Source: Candidatus Firestoneibacteriota bacterium (GTDB taxonomy: Bacteria > Oederibacteriota > D2-FULL-39-29 > CAIOVX01). Taken from it: DNA of 43,624 nucleotides. The DNA lies in assembly GCA_903894145.1 (NCBI GenBank), contig CAITPB010000255.1, positions 1 through 43,624 on the forward strand, in the 5' to 3' direction. The translations under genes and the position numbers were made by a program. The notes under the pieces were generated by a model. It was not told the DNA's origin and did no database searches. It saw only the letters and a list, made by a program, of their open reading frames with translations. Shown one piece after another: positions 18,313 to 27,106 of this stretch (positions are counted from its first letter, which is position 1; the number at the start of each line of letters is the position of its first letter).

Positions 18313-19449
18313 TTATTTGCCCTCCTTTGTACATTTTGAAACATCAATTGTGAAGGCTTTCGTGAATTTTCCATCCGCGGACCTGGCCTCTATGGCAACA
18401 AGATGTTCGCCTTCATTTAAGTTGAACCTTGTACCGAAAGTTCCGTCGCCCGCGAGTTTAACGGGCTTGCCGTTCATAGTCACGGAAGCGTCGGGCTCGG
18501 TAGCCCCGTAAATAATTATCTCGGTTCCTACGCGAAACCAGAAAATAGGAGTTTTCTCCTTGCCGCTTCCCGGGCTGGACCAGCTCGAAAGCCAGCCTGA
18601 TGAACCGCCGTGAACTCTCTCGGAACCGCCCATAGTGTTTAGAGTTCCTGCCGCGGCGGCTGTCCCGGATTCCGCCGCGTTTTCGTTCCAGTCACCCTGC
18701 ATATGCCATTCTTTGGGATAGGCCCTTTTCATCAATTCTTCCGAGATAACCCATTCTTCATCCATAACCGAAGCGATGCAGTCGGCGGGAGTTTTTATGG
18801 TATTTGACCTCGCGTACGGAATAAATCTTCCGTCATGAAGAAACATTCCTATCTCCGCCAGCCAGCGCCTGTTTGGGTCTCCCGCGTGCAGGTACCAGGA
18901 CGACGCGCCTTCCGAGATCCTTACATCAAAATATCTGTTGGCGTTCCTGCCGTCAAAAATAACATTTGTAACATCATAGACGCGCAGCATAACGGTTCCG
19001 GAATTAAAACTTTCGCCGAGCCTTTCTTTCATTGAGGCGACGGAATCCCGGGTTACCTCCCAGTAAGTGAAGAGCCAGTGGGAATCCCTGGCCAGAAGAA
19101 CAATACAGGTTTCGTTGTAAAAAGACGGAAAAAGCGCGTTATAGTCTTCATCAGGTATGAAAACAGAGAAAGGCTTTTCTGTTAATATTTTGGAAGGCAA
19201 ATCCTGCTTTTCTTCCTGCTTTTGCTTTGACTCCGCAGGCTTCGCCGGCTGCGAGGGAACAGCCGTTTCGGGGTCTTTCTTAACAACCGGTTTCACGGGC
19301 AGCAACGGTTTATTCTTTGAGAGCTTCGCCCTTGCTTTCGCAAGCGGGCCCGCTGCCGGCTTCTTCACCTTCTTTCCGGAAGAAAGTTTTATTGTGTCGT
19401 CGCCCGAGGCGCCGGGAGGTCTTTTAGGATTTTTACTGATTGGCCCCAT
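18313..19449 (-). CDS. DUF4912 protein with Lys/Pro-rich N-terminus and Ig-like C-terminus
   Basis: 378 residues in three parts. About 1-90 is a low-complexity basic Lys/Pro/Ala stretch with no signal peptide. About 100-245 is the DUF4912 domain, recognised from CIVLLARDSHWLFTYWEV, the VMLRVYDVTNV strand and a closing YIPYARSN-like region. About 300-375 is an Ig/bacterial-big-like strand set (TEPDASVTMNGKPVKL, GTFGTRFNLNEGEHLVAI) like linker modules of glucan-active enzymes. Function is unknown. Being fused in an operon to the GH57 branching enzyme suggests glucan binding or a scaffold for glycogen enzymes; this is inference. Confidence 0.85.
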   Translation of the reverse strand: MGPISKNPKRPPGASGDDTIKLSSGKKVKKPAAGPLAKARAKLSKNKPLLPVKPVVKKDPETAVPSQPAKPAESKQKQEEKQDLPSKILTEKPFSVFIPDEDYNALFPSFYNETCIVLLARDSHWLFTYWEVTRDSVASMKERLGESFNSGTVMLRVYDVTNVIFDGRNANRYFDVRISEGASSWYLHAGDPNRRWLAEIGMFLHDGRFIPYARSNTIKTPADCIASVMDEEWVISEELMKRAYPKEWHMQGDWNENAAESGTAAAAGTLNTMGGSERVHGGSSGWLSSWSSPGSGKEKTPIFWFRVGTEIIIYGATEPDASVTMNGKPVKLAGDGTFGTRFNLNEGEHLVAIEARSADGKFTKAFTIDVSKCTKEGK

Positions 19450-19458
19450 AATTTCTCC

Positions 19459-20688
19459 TTAAAACAACTCAAGTTGAGAGTATCTGGCGAGCTCGCCTTC
19501 GTCAAAAAGCACTACTTTTCCCGGAACTCCGTCATAGCCGGGAAATACCCTGACATCAGACTTTCTGGACTTCAGTATTCCTTCGGCGACGGGTACCGGA
19601 GCAAGCCTTCTGACTTCTTCTTCAGGCAGGTCCAGGAGAAGAGAAAACTCGCTCCCGGCCTTTTCAACAAGTTTCAGGTACGCTTCCCTTACCTTCTGCG
19701 ACTCCGTGCCGGCGTTCATGCAGAAAGCCAGTATCTCATCCAGCGGCATAATGTTCCTGAACGGCAGATATTTTCCTTTGGCCTCATTCTCCGTCCTGTC
19801 CGAGAGATCCTCTACGCGCTGTAGAACGCCGCGTCTTACGGGTCTCCCGCAGGCAGTGCAAATATGCCCGAGATTAGCGCTTTCGAGCGGAGAAAAGCAG
19901 AGCCCGCACTCCTTATGCCCGCTCAGATAATTTCTTCCCTCTTCGGGGTAGAATTCTATCGTGTAGAGAAGTTCATCCCTGCGCTTATATTGCAGGGCGT
20001 TTTTAATCTCATAATAGTGGAGCGCGGCGCTAAAAACGCAAGCCTCTCTGCCGATGGTCCCGGGCATGTGGGCGTTCGAACCCGAAATCATCGTGATGCG
20101 GTCGAGGCATGACAGCCTCGCGCACATCTTCGGATCCGCTGAAAGCCCGGTCTCCGCCGCAAAGACATATTTCGCGTACTGCCCGAAACATTCCTCGAGC
20201 GTGCCATAGCCGCCGGTCCCCAGCACAGAAAACCCAGGAGCAAAAATGTGCGACGGCACCACAAAACAATCCATGGAAATATCACAAACAATCCGCACCA
20301 GCTCGGACGCTTCCAGATTAAGGAGCGGCCTCCCGCCGGCGGTCAGATCACCGTACTTTGAAAGAGCTTTGTTTATTCTCTCTATATGCTCAAACCCGGG
20401 AGAAAATATCTGAAGCTGTACCTTCCGGCTACCGTTCATCCCGATGTAAACGCAATTAACTTCTCCTGAAAGAATAAAATGAGTGTCATTAAATTTAAAT
20501 AGCCCGTTGCCCTGCGGTTTCAGCTTCCTGCGAAGCTCCGAAAGCCAGAGAGGATGCGTGATATCTCCGGCGGAAAGAAGATCAAGCCCTTTATATTTCG
20601 CCCACCGGGAGAGCGTCTCAAGGTCCATATCGCGGGTAGCTCCCAGGCTGAATTTACTGTGAATGTGAAAGTCCGCTCTAAAGTTCAT
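19459..20688 (-). CDS. PHP-domain nuclease of the endonuclease Q (TIGR00375) family
   Basis: 409 residues from the ATG at 20688. The open frame reaches 20733, but that ATG lies inside a TATAAT promoter box. The PHP metal site begins DFHIHSKFS (Asp6, His8, His10) with SAGDITHP next and SGSNAHMPG later. A four-cysteine zinc module, CGLCFSP then CTACGRP, follows the PHP domain as in characterised EndoQ. EndoQ nicks DNA 5' of deaminated bases such as uracil and hypoxanthine; it is known from Thermococcales archaea and some bacteria. A metallo-phosphoesterase of unknown substrate is the alternative. It heads the unit with DUF4912 and the branching enzyme. Confidence 0.85.
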   Translation of the reverse strand: MNFRADFHIHSKFSLGATRDMDLETLSRWAKYKGLDLLSAGDITHPLWLSELRRKLKPQGNGLFKFNDTHFILSGEVNCVYIGMNGSRKVQLQIFSPGFEHIERINKALSKYGDLTAGGRPLLNLEASELVRIVCDISMDCFVVPSHIFAPGFSVLGTGGYGTLEECFGQYAKYVFAAETGLSADPKMCARLSCLDRITMISGSNAHMPGTIGREACVFSAALHYYEIKNALQYKRRDELLYTIEFYPEEGRNYLSGHKECGLCFSPLESANLGHICTACGRPVRRGVLQRVEDLSDRTENEAKGKYLPFRNIMPLDEILAFCMNAGTESQKVREAYLKLVEKAGSEFSLLLDLPEEEVRRLAPVPVAEGILKSRKSDVRVFPGYDGVPGKVVLFDEGELARYSQLELF

Positions 20689-20721
20689 ATGGAATCCCAG
20701 CTTGAGTGATTCATCCGCTTG

Positions 20722-20750
20722 ATTATATAACATTTAGATAGAAAGAAAAA
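20722..20750 (-). promoter_or_regulatory. Probable promoter of the EndoQ/DUF4912/GH57 unit
   Basis: A perfect TATAAT at 20727-20722 on the minus strand lies 34 bases before the chosen ATG. The -35 region is only a T-rich hexamer (TTTTTC, 20750-20745) at 17-base spacing. The -10 box overlaps the alternative upstream start, arguing against that start. Confidence 0.45.
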
Positions 20751-20798
20751 ATGATTTTTTAAAAAAGGGGGCCATTTGAAGAATATTGCGGCGTCCGG

Positions 20799-22013
20799 CT
20801 AGAACTTATTTATCACAACTCCGGCAGGAAGTTTCGGGAAGAAATATGTCGATTTGTGGGGCATCCTTTCAAGTTTTACCGCTGTCTTTCTTATGTCAGA
20901 AGGTGAAATTGCCGGAACGAGAAAAACGGAGTCAAAACTGCCGGAATCCGCGGCCAAAAGAGCTTCTTCCGGATTCCTGATATAAGCGATGTTTTTAACC
21001 GGCGGGAGAGCTTTTAAAATGATATGGTGCAGAACGCTGGTTGATAATCTTTTCCAGGCAGCGGATCTTTTAAGAGGTATAGAGAGCGCAACACCCGCGC
21101 TCTTTGGAACAAGCGCATAAAACTTATGCCCGGAGTAAAATATTATATTTTCCGCGGAAGCCTCTTTTTTGCATGGGATTACGTTGAATTTACCCTCAAG
21201 CCTGTCTGCCAGCATTTTGGCCGAGACAGGGCTCGAGAACTTCACGGCCCTGTGCGTAGGGTAAACGATCAGCCCGCTGTCCTGCATTGAAACCAGAGCA
21301 AAAAGCGTGAAATTCCAGAGCGCTTTCGGGTCTCTCCCGTACTTTTTTTCGTTCTCTTTTTTGTAGGCCAGCGCTGTCTCGTATCTGTGATGCCCGTCGG
21401 CGATAAAGATCCGGCGCCTTTTAGTAAACGAGACAATCCGGTTAACCGCCGCCTCATCCGCAATCTTCCAAAGCTTTCCTTTCACGTTCTGTCCGCCGTC
21501 GCGCAGAGCGAATTCCAGGTCAGGTTTCATCTTTTTAAACTCTGACCAGTCAAATTTGCCGTCGTACACTCCGAATATAGGGCTGGTGTGCGCCCTGCAT
21601 GCCCTGAGCAGGTTCAACCGGTCCTGCTTGTGTTTTGGAAAAGTCTCTTCGTGAGGCAGCACCGATTTTTCCGAGAATTCTTCCGCCTTTACAAGAGCAT
21701 AAAACCCGGTCCGCTTAAGCAGGCGGCCGTTCATTTTGAAAGACTGTTCCAGAAGATAAAAAGAAGGGAGGGAATCCCGCGTCAGCGCGCCTTTCGCAAT
21801 CCATTTTAAAAGTTCTGTCCCTGAAGCGGAATACCTTCGCGCATCTTTTCCTTTTCTGAAATCCACCCGCACAATGTTATACGGGGAGGACTTGTAATAA
21901 TCCTCCCTCATCTCAGGGGAAATGACATCGTAAGGAAGCGTTAACTGACTGCTCAGGCTTCCTGTTTTTTCCGTGTTGTATGTTAGCCCTTTGAAAGGGA
22001 TTACTTCCGCCAC
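20799..22013 (-). CDS. DUF1015 family protein
   Basis: 404 residues, standard for DUF1015. Signatures are LPYDVISPEMREDYYK near the N-terminus, NIVRVDF, the central FIADGHHRYETALAYKKE and the C-terminal MPHKSTYFFPKLPAGVVI. The family is widespread in anaerobes and its biochemical role is not securely known, so I assign none. The start is a GTG with GGAG five bases upstream. That Shine-Dalgarno directly follows the T-tract of the hairpin after trxA, so expression probably depends on read-through or on a promoter I cannot see. The next gene downstream has its own promoter. Confidence 0.9.
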   Translation of the reverse strand: MAEVIPFKGLTYNTEKTGSLSSQLTLPYDVISPEMREDYYKSSPYNIVRVDFRKGKDARRYSASGTELLKWIAKGALTRDSLPSFYLLEQSFKMNGRLLKRTGFYALVKAEEFSEKSVLPHEETFPKHKQDRLNLLRACRAHTSPIFGVYDGKFDWSEFKKMKPDLEFALRDGGQNVKGKLWKIADEAAVNRIVSFTKRRRIFIADGHHRYETALAYKKENEKKYGRDPKALWNFTLFALVSMQDSGLIVYPTHRAVKFSSPVSAKMLADRLEGKFNVIPCKKEASAENIIFYSGHKFYALVPKSAGVALSIPLKRSAAWKRLSTSVLHHIILKALPPVKNIAYIRNPEEALLAADSGSFDSVFLVPAISPSDIRKTAVKLERMPHKSTYFFPKLPAGVVINKF

Positions 22014-22024
22014 TCTTACTCCTT

Positions 22025-22052
22025 AAAAAAACTCCCTTGGTTAGCAAGGGAG
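22025..22052 (-). terminator. Terminator hairpin after trxA, joined to DUF1015 ribosome site
   Basis: On the minus strand a perfect 8-bp stem CTCCCTTG / CAAGGGAG with a 5-base loop (22052-22032) is followed by seven T. The next bases are AAGGAG, the Shine-Dalgarno of the DUF1015 gene. It ends the long pfpI-to-trxA transcript, or attenuates expression into DUF1015. Confidence 0.85.
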
Positions 22053-22078
22053 CAGTTTTTACTTTCTATTACCCGTTC

Positions 22079-22399
22079 TTATACAACCGCGGCGTCTATT
22101 CTTTTCTTTAGAGATTCCTTGGGCTGAACGCCGACCAATTGCTCCACCACCTGCCCGCCTTTGAAGATCATAACCGTCGGAATGCTCCTTATGCCGTACT
22201 TAGCCGCTATCCCGGGATTGTCATCTACATTGACTTTTCCAACCTTTACCTTGCCCGCGTATTCCTTGGCGAGTTCTTCGATAGTAGGACCTAGCATTCT
22301 GCAGGGCCCGCACCACTCTGCCCAGAAATCAACCAGCACCGGAGCCGCTGATTTCAGCACATCCGCTTCAAAATTCGCATCCGTAAAAGTTAACGCCAT
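22079..22399 (-). CDS. trxA: Thioredoxin
   Basis: 106 residues, typical thioredoxin length. I take the ATG at 22399, which has GGAGGG eight bases upstream; an in-frame ATG at 22432 lacks one. The redox motif WCGPC is at residues 29-33, the buried acid region DFWAEW precedes it, and the cis-proline loop [10 protein letters not shown] follows. It is a cytoplasmic dithiol reductant for ribonucleotide reductase, peroxidases and others. It is the last gene before a strong terminator, after the slipin and the helical lipoprotein. Confidence 0.97.
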   Translation of the reverse strand: MALTFTDANFEADVLKSAAPVLVDFWAEWCGPCRMLGPTIEELAKEYAGKVKVGKVNVDDNPGIAAKYGIRSIPTVMIFKGGQVVEQLVGVQPKESLKKRIDAAVV

Positions 22400-22459
22400 T
22401 TTTATACCCTCCAGTTTATTATATCCGGCCACTCAGGCCGTCAGTATGACACTAATCAG

Positions 22460-23221
22460 TTACTTCTGTTTTACGGCTTTTGCTTTCTCTAGAGCGTCTT
22501 TCGCAAGCTGGCACGCCTTATCAGCCCCTTCCCTGGCTTTCTGAAAGTTAGCGTTATCCATATCTAGCTTTGCCATGGCAAGCGCGTCTTCCGCGCTCTT
22601 TAAGATATCGGCAACCGTGGATTCGGCCCCGGCGTCTTTTGCGTCAATAACGGCAGTCTTCGCTTTTGCCATTGAATCATTAGCTTTCTCCACATCTTCT
22701 ATGGCCTTTCTGGTCTCGTTGTAAGCGTTCGCGGCCATGGATTTTGCGGCGGCAAACCTCCGGAGGCGCACGTTATTGTTGGCGTCCCAAAGGGTGTCCT
22801 TTATTTCCTTTATCTTCTTTCCGTAGGACCTGTCCAATCCTACTTCTGTCGCAAAGACAAGGCTCTTTTCTGTTTCGGCTATCAATTTCTGCACCTCGCC
22901 CGGAAGTTCTTTCACATCCCTGGCAAGCAGAGAAGCTTTCTCCGCCGAATCCTGCGCGCCGGCGTAATCATCCTTACTTAGGTATTCTTTCGCGCCGGCA
23001 AGTTTTGATCTTGCGTCGTTGTATGTTTCCTGCATATTGTCTTTATTGGGAGAAGCCTCAGCAGATTTCAGGTCTTTCTCAGCCTTGTCTACCGCCGCTG
23101 TCGCGGAACTGTAAGCCGCCTTGTCCGAAGGTTTTATGTATTTTGAGCAGCCGGCGCAGATAAAAACGACTGCGAGAGCCGCAACAATGAGCTTACGTGC
23201 CGCGTCTGTCTTATTAAACAT
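22460..23221 (-). CDS. Alpha-helical lipoprotein, DUF4398-like
   Basis: 253 residues from the ATG at 23221, which has GGAGG five bases upstream. A lipoprotein signal (KLIVAALAVVFICAGC) leads to a lipidated Cys. The rest is nearly all helix, Ala/Lys/Glu/Asp-rich, with repeating patterns such as DYAGAQDSAEKAS and NFQKAREGADKAC spaced like TPR-type or DUF4398 repeats. It is probably a periplasmic coiled-coil or helical-hairpin protein anchored in a membrane. No function can be read directly. It lies between the slipin gene and trxA, so a role beside the NfeD/slipin membrane complex is possible. Confidence 0.8.
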   Translation of the reverse strand: MFNKTDAARKLIVAALAVVFICAGCSKYIKPSDKAAYSSATAAVDKAEKDLKSAEASPNKDNMQETYNDARSKLAGAKEYLSKDDYAGAQDSAEKASLLARDVKELPGEVQKLIAETEKSLVFATEVGLDRSYGKKIKEIKDTLWDANNNVRLRRFAAAKSMAANAYNETRKAIEDVEKANDSMAKAKTAVIDAKDAGAESTVADILKSAEDALAMAKLDMDNANFQKAREGADKACQLAKDALEKAKAVKQK

Positions 23222-23245
23222 CAATTCCTCCATCATGAAAACAGG

Positions 23246-24121
23246 CTATTCTTTTGTCTTCCTTAAACCCTGCTCAAGGTTTGAGACCAGAGGCCGAAGC
23301 ATTGTCGTAAATTCCATCGGAAAAATATACTTCGTGGAAGGCGAGTTGCCCAGCGCCTTGAGCGTTTCAAGGTACTGCAGGCTCATGGTTTTTTCGTCTA
23401 TACTCTTCGCGGCGCCGAAAATGTTCGCGAGAGCCTGCGCGTAGCCTTCTGCTTCCAGCATCTGAGCCTGTTTCTTGCCTTCCGCTTTTAAAATGGCGGA
23501 TTGTTTCTCGCCTTCGGCGATTGTTATCGCGGCCTGCTTGGTGCCGTCGGATTCCGTCACAACCGCTCTTCTGTGCCTTTCCGCCGCCATCTGCTTGGTC
23601 ATCGCTGTCTGGACTTCTACGGGCGGCTGGATTTCCCTTATTTCCACGGAAGTCACCTTAACGCCCCACCTTCCGGTAACTTCGTCAAGTTTTGTCCGCA
23701 GTATATCGTTTATCTGTTCCCTCTTTGCGAGCACATCGTCAAGCGCGATATCGCCGACAACAGCGCGAAGAGTCGTGGTAGCGATGCCTTGCGCAGCTCC
23801 GGCGAAGTTCCTTACCTGAATGACCGAGGCGGAAGGATCTATTACCTTCCAGTATATAAGAAAGTCAACCGAGATCGGAGCGTTGTCTTTGGTAATGCAG
23901 GTTTGTTCCGGTATCTCGAGATAGGATTCCCTAAGATCCACTTCAACCACTTTGTCTATGATCGGAACAACTATTACAATTCCGGGTCCTTTCTCGCCCT
24001 GGGTCCTTCCCAGACGGAAAAGCACGAGCCTCTTATACTCCGGGACTATCCTTATTATATTTACAACCATTACGAAAACAGCGACCACAAGCACAATTAT
24101 CATGAAGATTCCCGGCGTCAT
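23246..24121 (-). CDS. Slipin / stomatin-like SPFH-domain membrane protein
   Basis: 291 residues. An N-terminal membrane hairpin (about 5-25) precedes the SPFH/PHB domain: VPEYKRLVLFRLGR, GPGIVIVVPIIDKVVEVDLR, and the slipin segment ATTTLRAVVGDIALDDVL. A charged coiled-coil with EGEKQSAILKAEGKKQAQ follows, and then the C-terminal YLETLKALGN. Slipins form membrane microdomain oligomers and are substrates or partners of the adjacent NfeD protease in archaea and bacteria. Here nfeD ends 12 bases upstream, the usual pairing. It belongs to the operon running to trxA. Confidence 0.95.
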   Translation of the reverse strand: MTPGIFMIIVLVVAVFVMVVNIIRIVPEYKRLVLFRLGRTQGEKGPGIVIVVPIIDKVVEVDLRESYLEIPEQTCITKDNAPISVDFLIYWKVIDPSASVIQVRNFAGAAQGIATTTLRAVVGDIALDDVLAKREQINDILRTKLDEVTGRWGVKVTSVEIREIQPPVEVQTAMTKQMAAERHRRAVVTESDGTKQAAITIAEGEKQSAILKAEGKKQAQMLEAEGYAQALANIFGAAKSIDEKTMSLQYLETLKALGNSPSTKYIFPMEFTTMLRPLVSNLEQGLRKTKE

Positions 24122-24133
24122 AACCCCTCCTGC

Positions 24134-25420
24134 TTACTTAACTTTAGCGGACTCTCCGGTTCGTTCCACTATAAGTTTTATGCCTTCCAAACGCAGAACC
24201 TTTACTTTTTCCCCTTTCAATACCGGTTTCCCGTCGGCAGAACCGGCAGACCAGTCTTCTTTGTTTACAGAGACAATTCCGACAGGGTCTATTGCCACAC
24301 GCACATCTCCGGAAGCCCCCACAAGGCTTTTAATCCCTATCACAACTCTGTTCTTGAGCGCTTTTATTCCGATGGAAATGATTATAGCAAAAAACGCCGA
24401 GCTAATCACTACCATTGTAATTACCACGGCAAGGGACATTTTAAAATAGGGAATCATCGGGGAAAAGAGCAGAAGAGAACCTAGGAAGAGCGAAACCACT
24501 CCACCCGCGGCAAGAGCCCCGTGCGTTGTCGCCTTTATTTCCAAAATAAACAGCGCGACCGCAAGAACAAGCAGGGCGACTCCCGCGAAACTTATGGAAA
24601 GGCTGTTGAAAGAAATCAGCGCCAGTATCATGCAGATAACGCCTGCTGTCCCGGGAAACACAGCGCCGGGCGAAGCCAGCTCGTAGATAAGACCGTAGAT
24701 GCCGATCAAAAAGAGCACATAGGCGATTGTAGGGTCGTTAAGAGTGTTAAGCAAACTCTCCCGCCAGGTCATCTTCAGCCTGAGGATAGAAGCCTTGTTC
24801 GTGTTAATAACCGCCTCGGAACCGCTTAAAAGCCTGAATTTTTTGCCGTTCAGTTTTTCAAGCAATACCGCGGTGTCATCGGCGATGGCATCCGATATGC
24901 CGAGCTTTGCCGCCTCTGTCTCGGTTATTGACACGCTCTTCCTTACCGCGTCGTCCACCCAGGAAATATTCCTGCCGCGTTTTTCCGCCAGAGTTCTTAT
25001 ATAGGCCGCCGCGTCGTTGGTAATTTTTTCGGATGCCAGCTTGCCGTCCATATATACCGGATGGGCCGCGCCCATGTTTGTGCCTGAGGCCATCGCCACA
25101 TAATCAGCAGCCATCGCGATGAAGAGGCCTGCCGAAGCCGACCTCGCGCCCTTGGGAGCCACATGGACAACAACCGGAATTTTTGAAGCCAGAATTTTCT
25201 GCACGATATCGCGCATTGAATCGTTCATGCCGCCCGGCGTGTCGAGTTCAAGCACCACGCACTCCGCTTTCATCTTCTCGGCGTCAGAAATGCATCTTGT
25301 CAGGTAGGCAGCGGAGGACTGATTTATCGCTCCCCTAAACTCCACTATTGCAACGCTGCCCGCAAATACCCGGGACGCCGCGGCCAGCAGGAGCAGAAGG
25401 ACTGTAGTTCTTATTCTCAT
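24134..25420 (-). CDS. NfeD-type membrane-bound serine protease (ClpP-class domain plus NfeD domain)
   Basis: 428 residues, the long form. A signal peptide covers about 1-20. The ClpP-like domain is at about 21-215, with LELDTPGGMNDSMRDIV and the catalytic Ser96 in GARSASAGLFIAM; the likely catalytic Lys132 is in SEKITNDAAAY, giving a Ser-Lys dyad as known for PH1510. Four to five transmembrane helices lie between about 225 and 345, then the C-terminal NfeD OB fold (VGASGDVRVAIDPVGIVSV). It is thought to cleave the C-terminus of its partner slipin, encoded next. The start ATG overlaps the coaX stop by four bases. Confidence 0.94.
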   Translation of the reverse strand: MRIRTTVLLLLLAAASRVFAGSVAIVEFRGAINQSSAAYLTRCISDAEKMKAECVVLELDTPGGMNDSMRDIVQKILASKIPVVVHVAPKGARSASAGLFIAMAADYVAMASGTNMGAAHPVYMDGKLASEKITNDAAAYIRTLAEKRGRNISWVDDAVRKSVSITETEAAKLGISDAIADDTAVLLEKLNGKKFRLLSGSEAVINTNKASILRLKMTWRESLLNTLNDPTIAYVLFLIGIYGLIYELASPGAVFPGTAGVICMILALISFNSLSISFAGVALLVLAVALFILEIKATTHGALAAGGVVSLFLGSLLLFSPMIPYFKMSLAVVITMVVISSAFFAIIISIGIKALKNRVVIGIKSLVGASGDVRVAIDPVGIVSVNKEDWSAGSADGKPVLKGEKVKVLRLEGIKLIVERTGESAKVK

Positions 25421-26139
25421 GCTGTTATCCTCTTGACGGCGGCAAGATAGGCCCCGTAAACTGCCAGCGAAGGATCGAATATGTCCGCTGCAGGTATATC
25501 ACCTGCCAAAAGAGGGGCAAATCCTCCGGTCAGAACAGCCTTAGCTTTAAACTTTTTCTTGGCGCGCGACAACACCCCGTCTGCCATCGAACTCAACCCC
25601 CAGTAGGCCCCGTTTCTGATGGCCGCTTCGGTCTCAAGCGCCGCGAAACCGGCGGGTTTGCCATATTCCACGAGGGGAAGAAGCGCGGTCTTTTTCTCAA
25701 GATACTCCGTGAATAAAGGCGCTCCCGGCATTATGAGACCGCCGGCATATTCGCCTTTTCTGTTAATAATATTTAAAGTAGTTGCAGTGCCAAGGTCCAG
25801 AACTACCGCGGGAGAACCGTATTTTTCCCGGGCCGCGTAAGCCGCGAGAATACGGTCCACTCCGAGCGTTTCCTTTTTCTTGTAAAGGTTTTCCATGGGA
25901 ACATCGCGGGTGGTAAGCTCCAGAGCCAGCGGTACAGCCTTTCTCACAACAGCGGAAAGAGCCGGGACCACGGAGAAATAAACAACCGGGAGTTTTTGTG
26001 CCTTCGCGAATTTAGCGGAAAGAACCGCCCCTTTTTGCGTTGCGGGGAAAACTTTGAGCGACTTCTCTTTTCCGTTGCCGGCAAGCCAGACCTTCACTGA
26101 AGTGTTTCCAATATTGATTATAATGAGCCTAAGAGACAT
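25417..26139 (-). CDS. coaX: Type III pantothenate kinase
   Basis: 240 residues. ASKHA-fold motifs are visible: the phosphate-1 loop IINIGNTSVKVWL, GVDRILAAYAA with the conserved Asp, VVLDLGTATTLNII, GGLIMPG and the adenosine region VLTGGFAPLL. The first motif is usually D-x-G-N-T; here the Asp is Asn, read directly from the codon AAT. The enzyme phosphorylates pantothenate, the first step of CoA synthesis. It overlaps birA by 11 bases, a common pairing of cofactor genes, and nfeD by 4. The Asn may slow or alter catalysis, or be a natural variant of this group. Confidence 0.93.
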   Translation of the reverse strand: MSLRLIIINIGNTSVKVWLAGNGKEKSLKVFPATQKGAVLSAKFAKAQKLPVVYFSVVPALSAVVRKAVPLALELTTRDVPMENLYKKKETLGVDRILAAYAAREKYGSPAVVLDLGTATTLNIINRKGEYAGGLIMPGAPLFTEYLEKKTALLPLVEYGKPAGFAALETEAAIRNGAYWGLSSMADGVLSRAKKKFKAKAVLTGGFAPLLAGDIPAADIFDPSLAVYGAYLAAVKRITA

Positions 26140-27106
26140 CGCCCGTCACCGCCCTCTTCACCGTGCCGTCCGCAAGCCGCACAAGGAGTGCGCAATCTCC
26201 GTCAATATCTTCGGCGATTCCTTCAACAAACTCGCCCCCGGACTGTATTTTAACCTTCCTTCCGAGGGTCGCGCATTTTCGTTTCCATTTCCGAATTATC
26301 GGTTCCGGCCCTTCCTGCTTGAAAAGCTCGTAATACTCCTCCAGGCTCTTCAGGGTTTCCGCAAGCAGCTTCACCCTTTGCACGTCTCTCTTCAATTCTA
26401 TTTTCAGCGAGGTGGCCCTACCGCGGACAGAATCCGGAAGGTCGTTCTTTGAAAGATTAACATTAATACCTATTCCGATTATGAGGTAATTTACAATATC
26501 CATCTCCGCCTTCATCTCGGTCAATATTCCGCAGAGCTTTTTTCCGTGAAACATTACGTCGTTTGGCCATTTGAGCTCCGCGTCCTCTCCGGTGACCTTC
26601 TTTATAGCGTCATGCACGGACAGTCCTGCGATAAAAGTGAGTTTGGGAGAATGGTAAGGGCTTATTTTCGGCCGGAGTATCACCGAGAACCAAAGACCTG
26701 ACCTCTCCGGCGAAAACCAGGTCCTTCCGAGCCGTCCTTTGCCCGCGGTCTGTTTTTCCGCGGTAACCACCGTGCCTTCAGGAACTTCTTTTTCGGTAAG
26801 CCGGGCCGCCATATCATTTGTGGAACCAATCTCATTAAAACAGTAGAGTTCCCTGCCGACATATTTTGTGCCCAGGGCGTTCTCTATCTCCGCCGGAAGA
26901 AGCAGGTCAGGCACCGACTGCAGGCGGTAACCGAGGTTAGTGTGACTCTCGAACTCGTAGCCCTGATCCATCAGCGAATGAATATGCTTCCAGATAGCGG
27001 TCCTGCTGACCTTAAACTTTTTACTGAGAGCTTCGCCGGAGAGGTACTTTTCCCCGGAAGTTCTTAGCAGCGAGAGTATTTCTTCTTCCGCCCCGCCTTT
27101 TCTCAC
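26129..27106 (-). CDS. birA: Bifunctional biotin ligase / biotin operon repressor
   Basis: 325 residues. An N-terminal winged helix-turn-helix covers about 1-65 (GEALSKKFKVSRTAIWKHI). The catalytic domain has STNDMAARL, the biotinyl-AMP loop AGKGRLGRTWFSPERSG, LKWPNDVMFHGKKLCGILTE and a C-terminal SH3-like domain (GRKVKIQSGGEFVEGIAEDI). It attaches biotin to acyl carboxylase carriers and, because of the DNA-binding domain, probably represses biotin genes. The start is a GTG overlapping the DUF3467 stop (GTGA). Confidence 0.96.
   Translation of the reverse strand: MRKGGAEEEILSLLRTSGEKYLSGEALSKKFKVSRTAIWKHIHSLMDQGYEFESHTNLGYRLQSVPDLLLPAEIENALGTKYVGRELYCFNEIGSTNDMAARLTEKEVPEGTVVTAEKQTAGKGRLGRTWFSPERSGLWFSVILRPKISPYHSPKLTFIAGLSVHDAIKKVTGEDAELKWPNDVMFHGKKLCGILTEMKAEMDIVNYLIIGIGINVNLSKNDLPDSVRGRATSLKIELKRDVQRVKLLAETLKSLEEYYELFKQEGPEPIIRKWKRKCATLGRKVKIQSGGEFVEGIAEDIDGDCALLVRLADGTVKRAVTGDVS

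Noticed and set aside
23501-24484. Long plus-strand open frame of 327 codons
   Set aside because: It lies antisense to the slipin and nfeD genes, has low-complexity His/Tyr/Arg-rich text and no recognisable domain; the minus-strand genes are certain.
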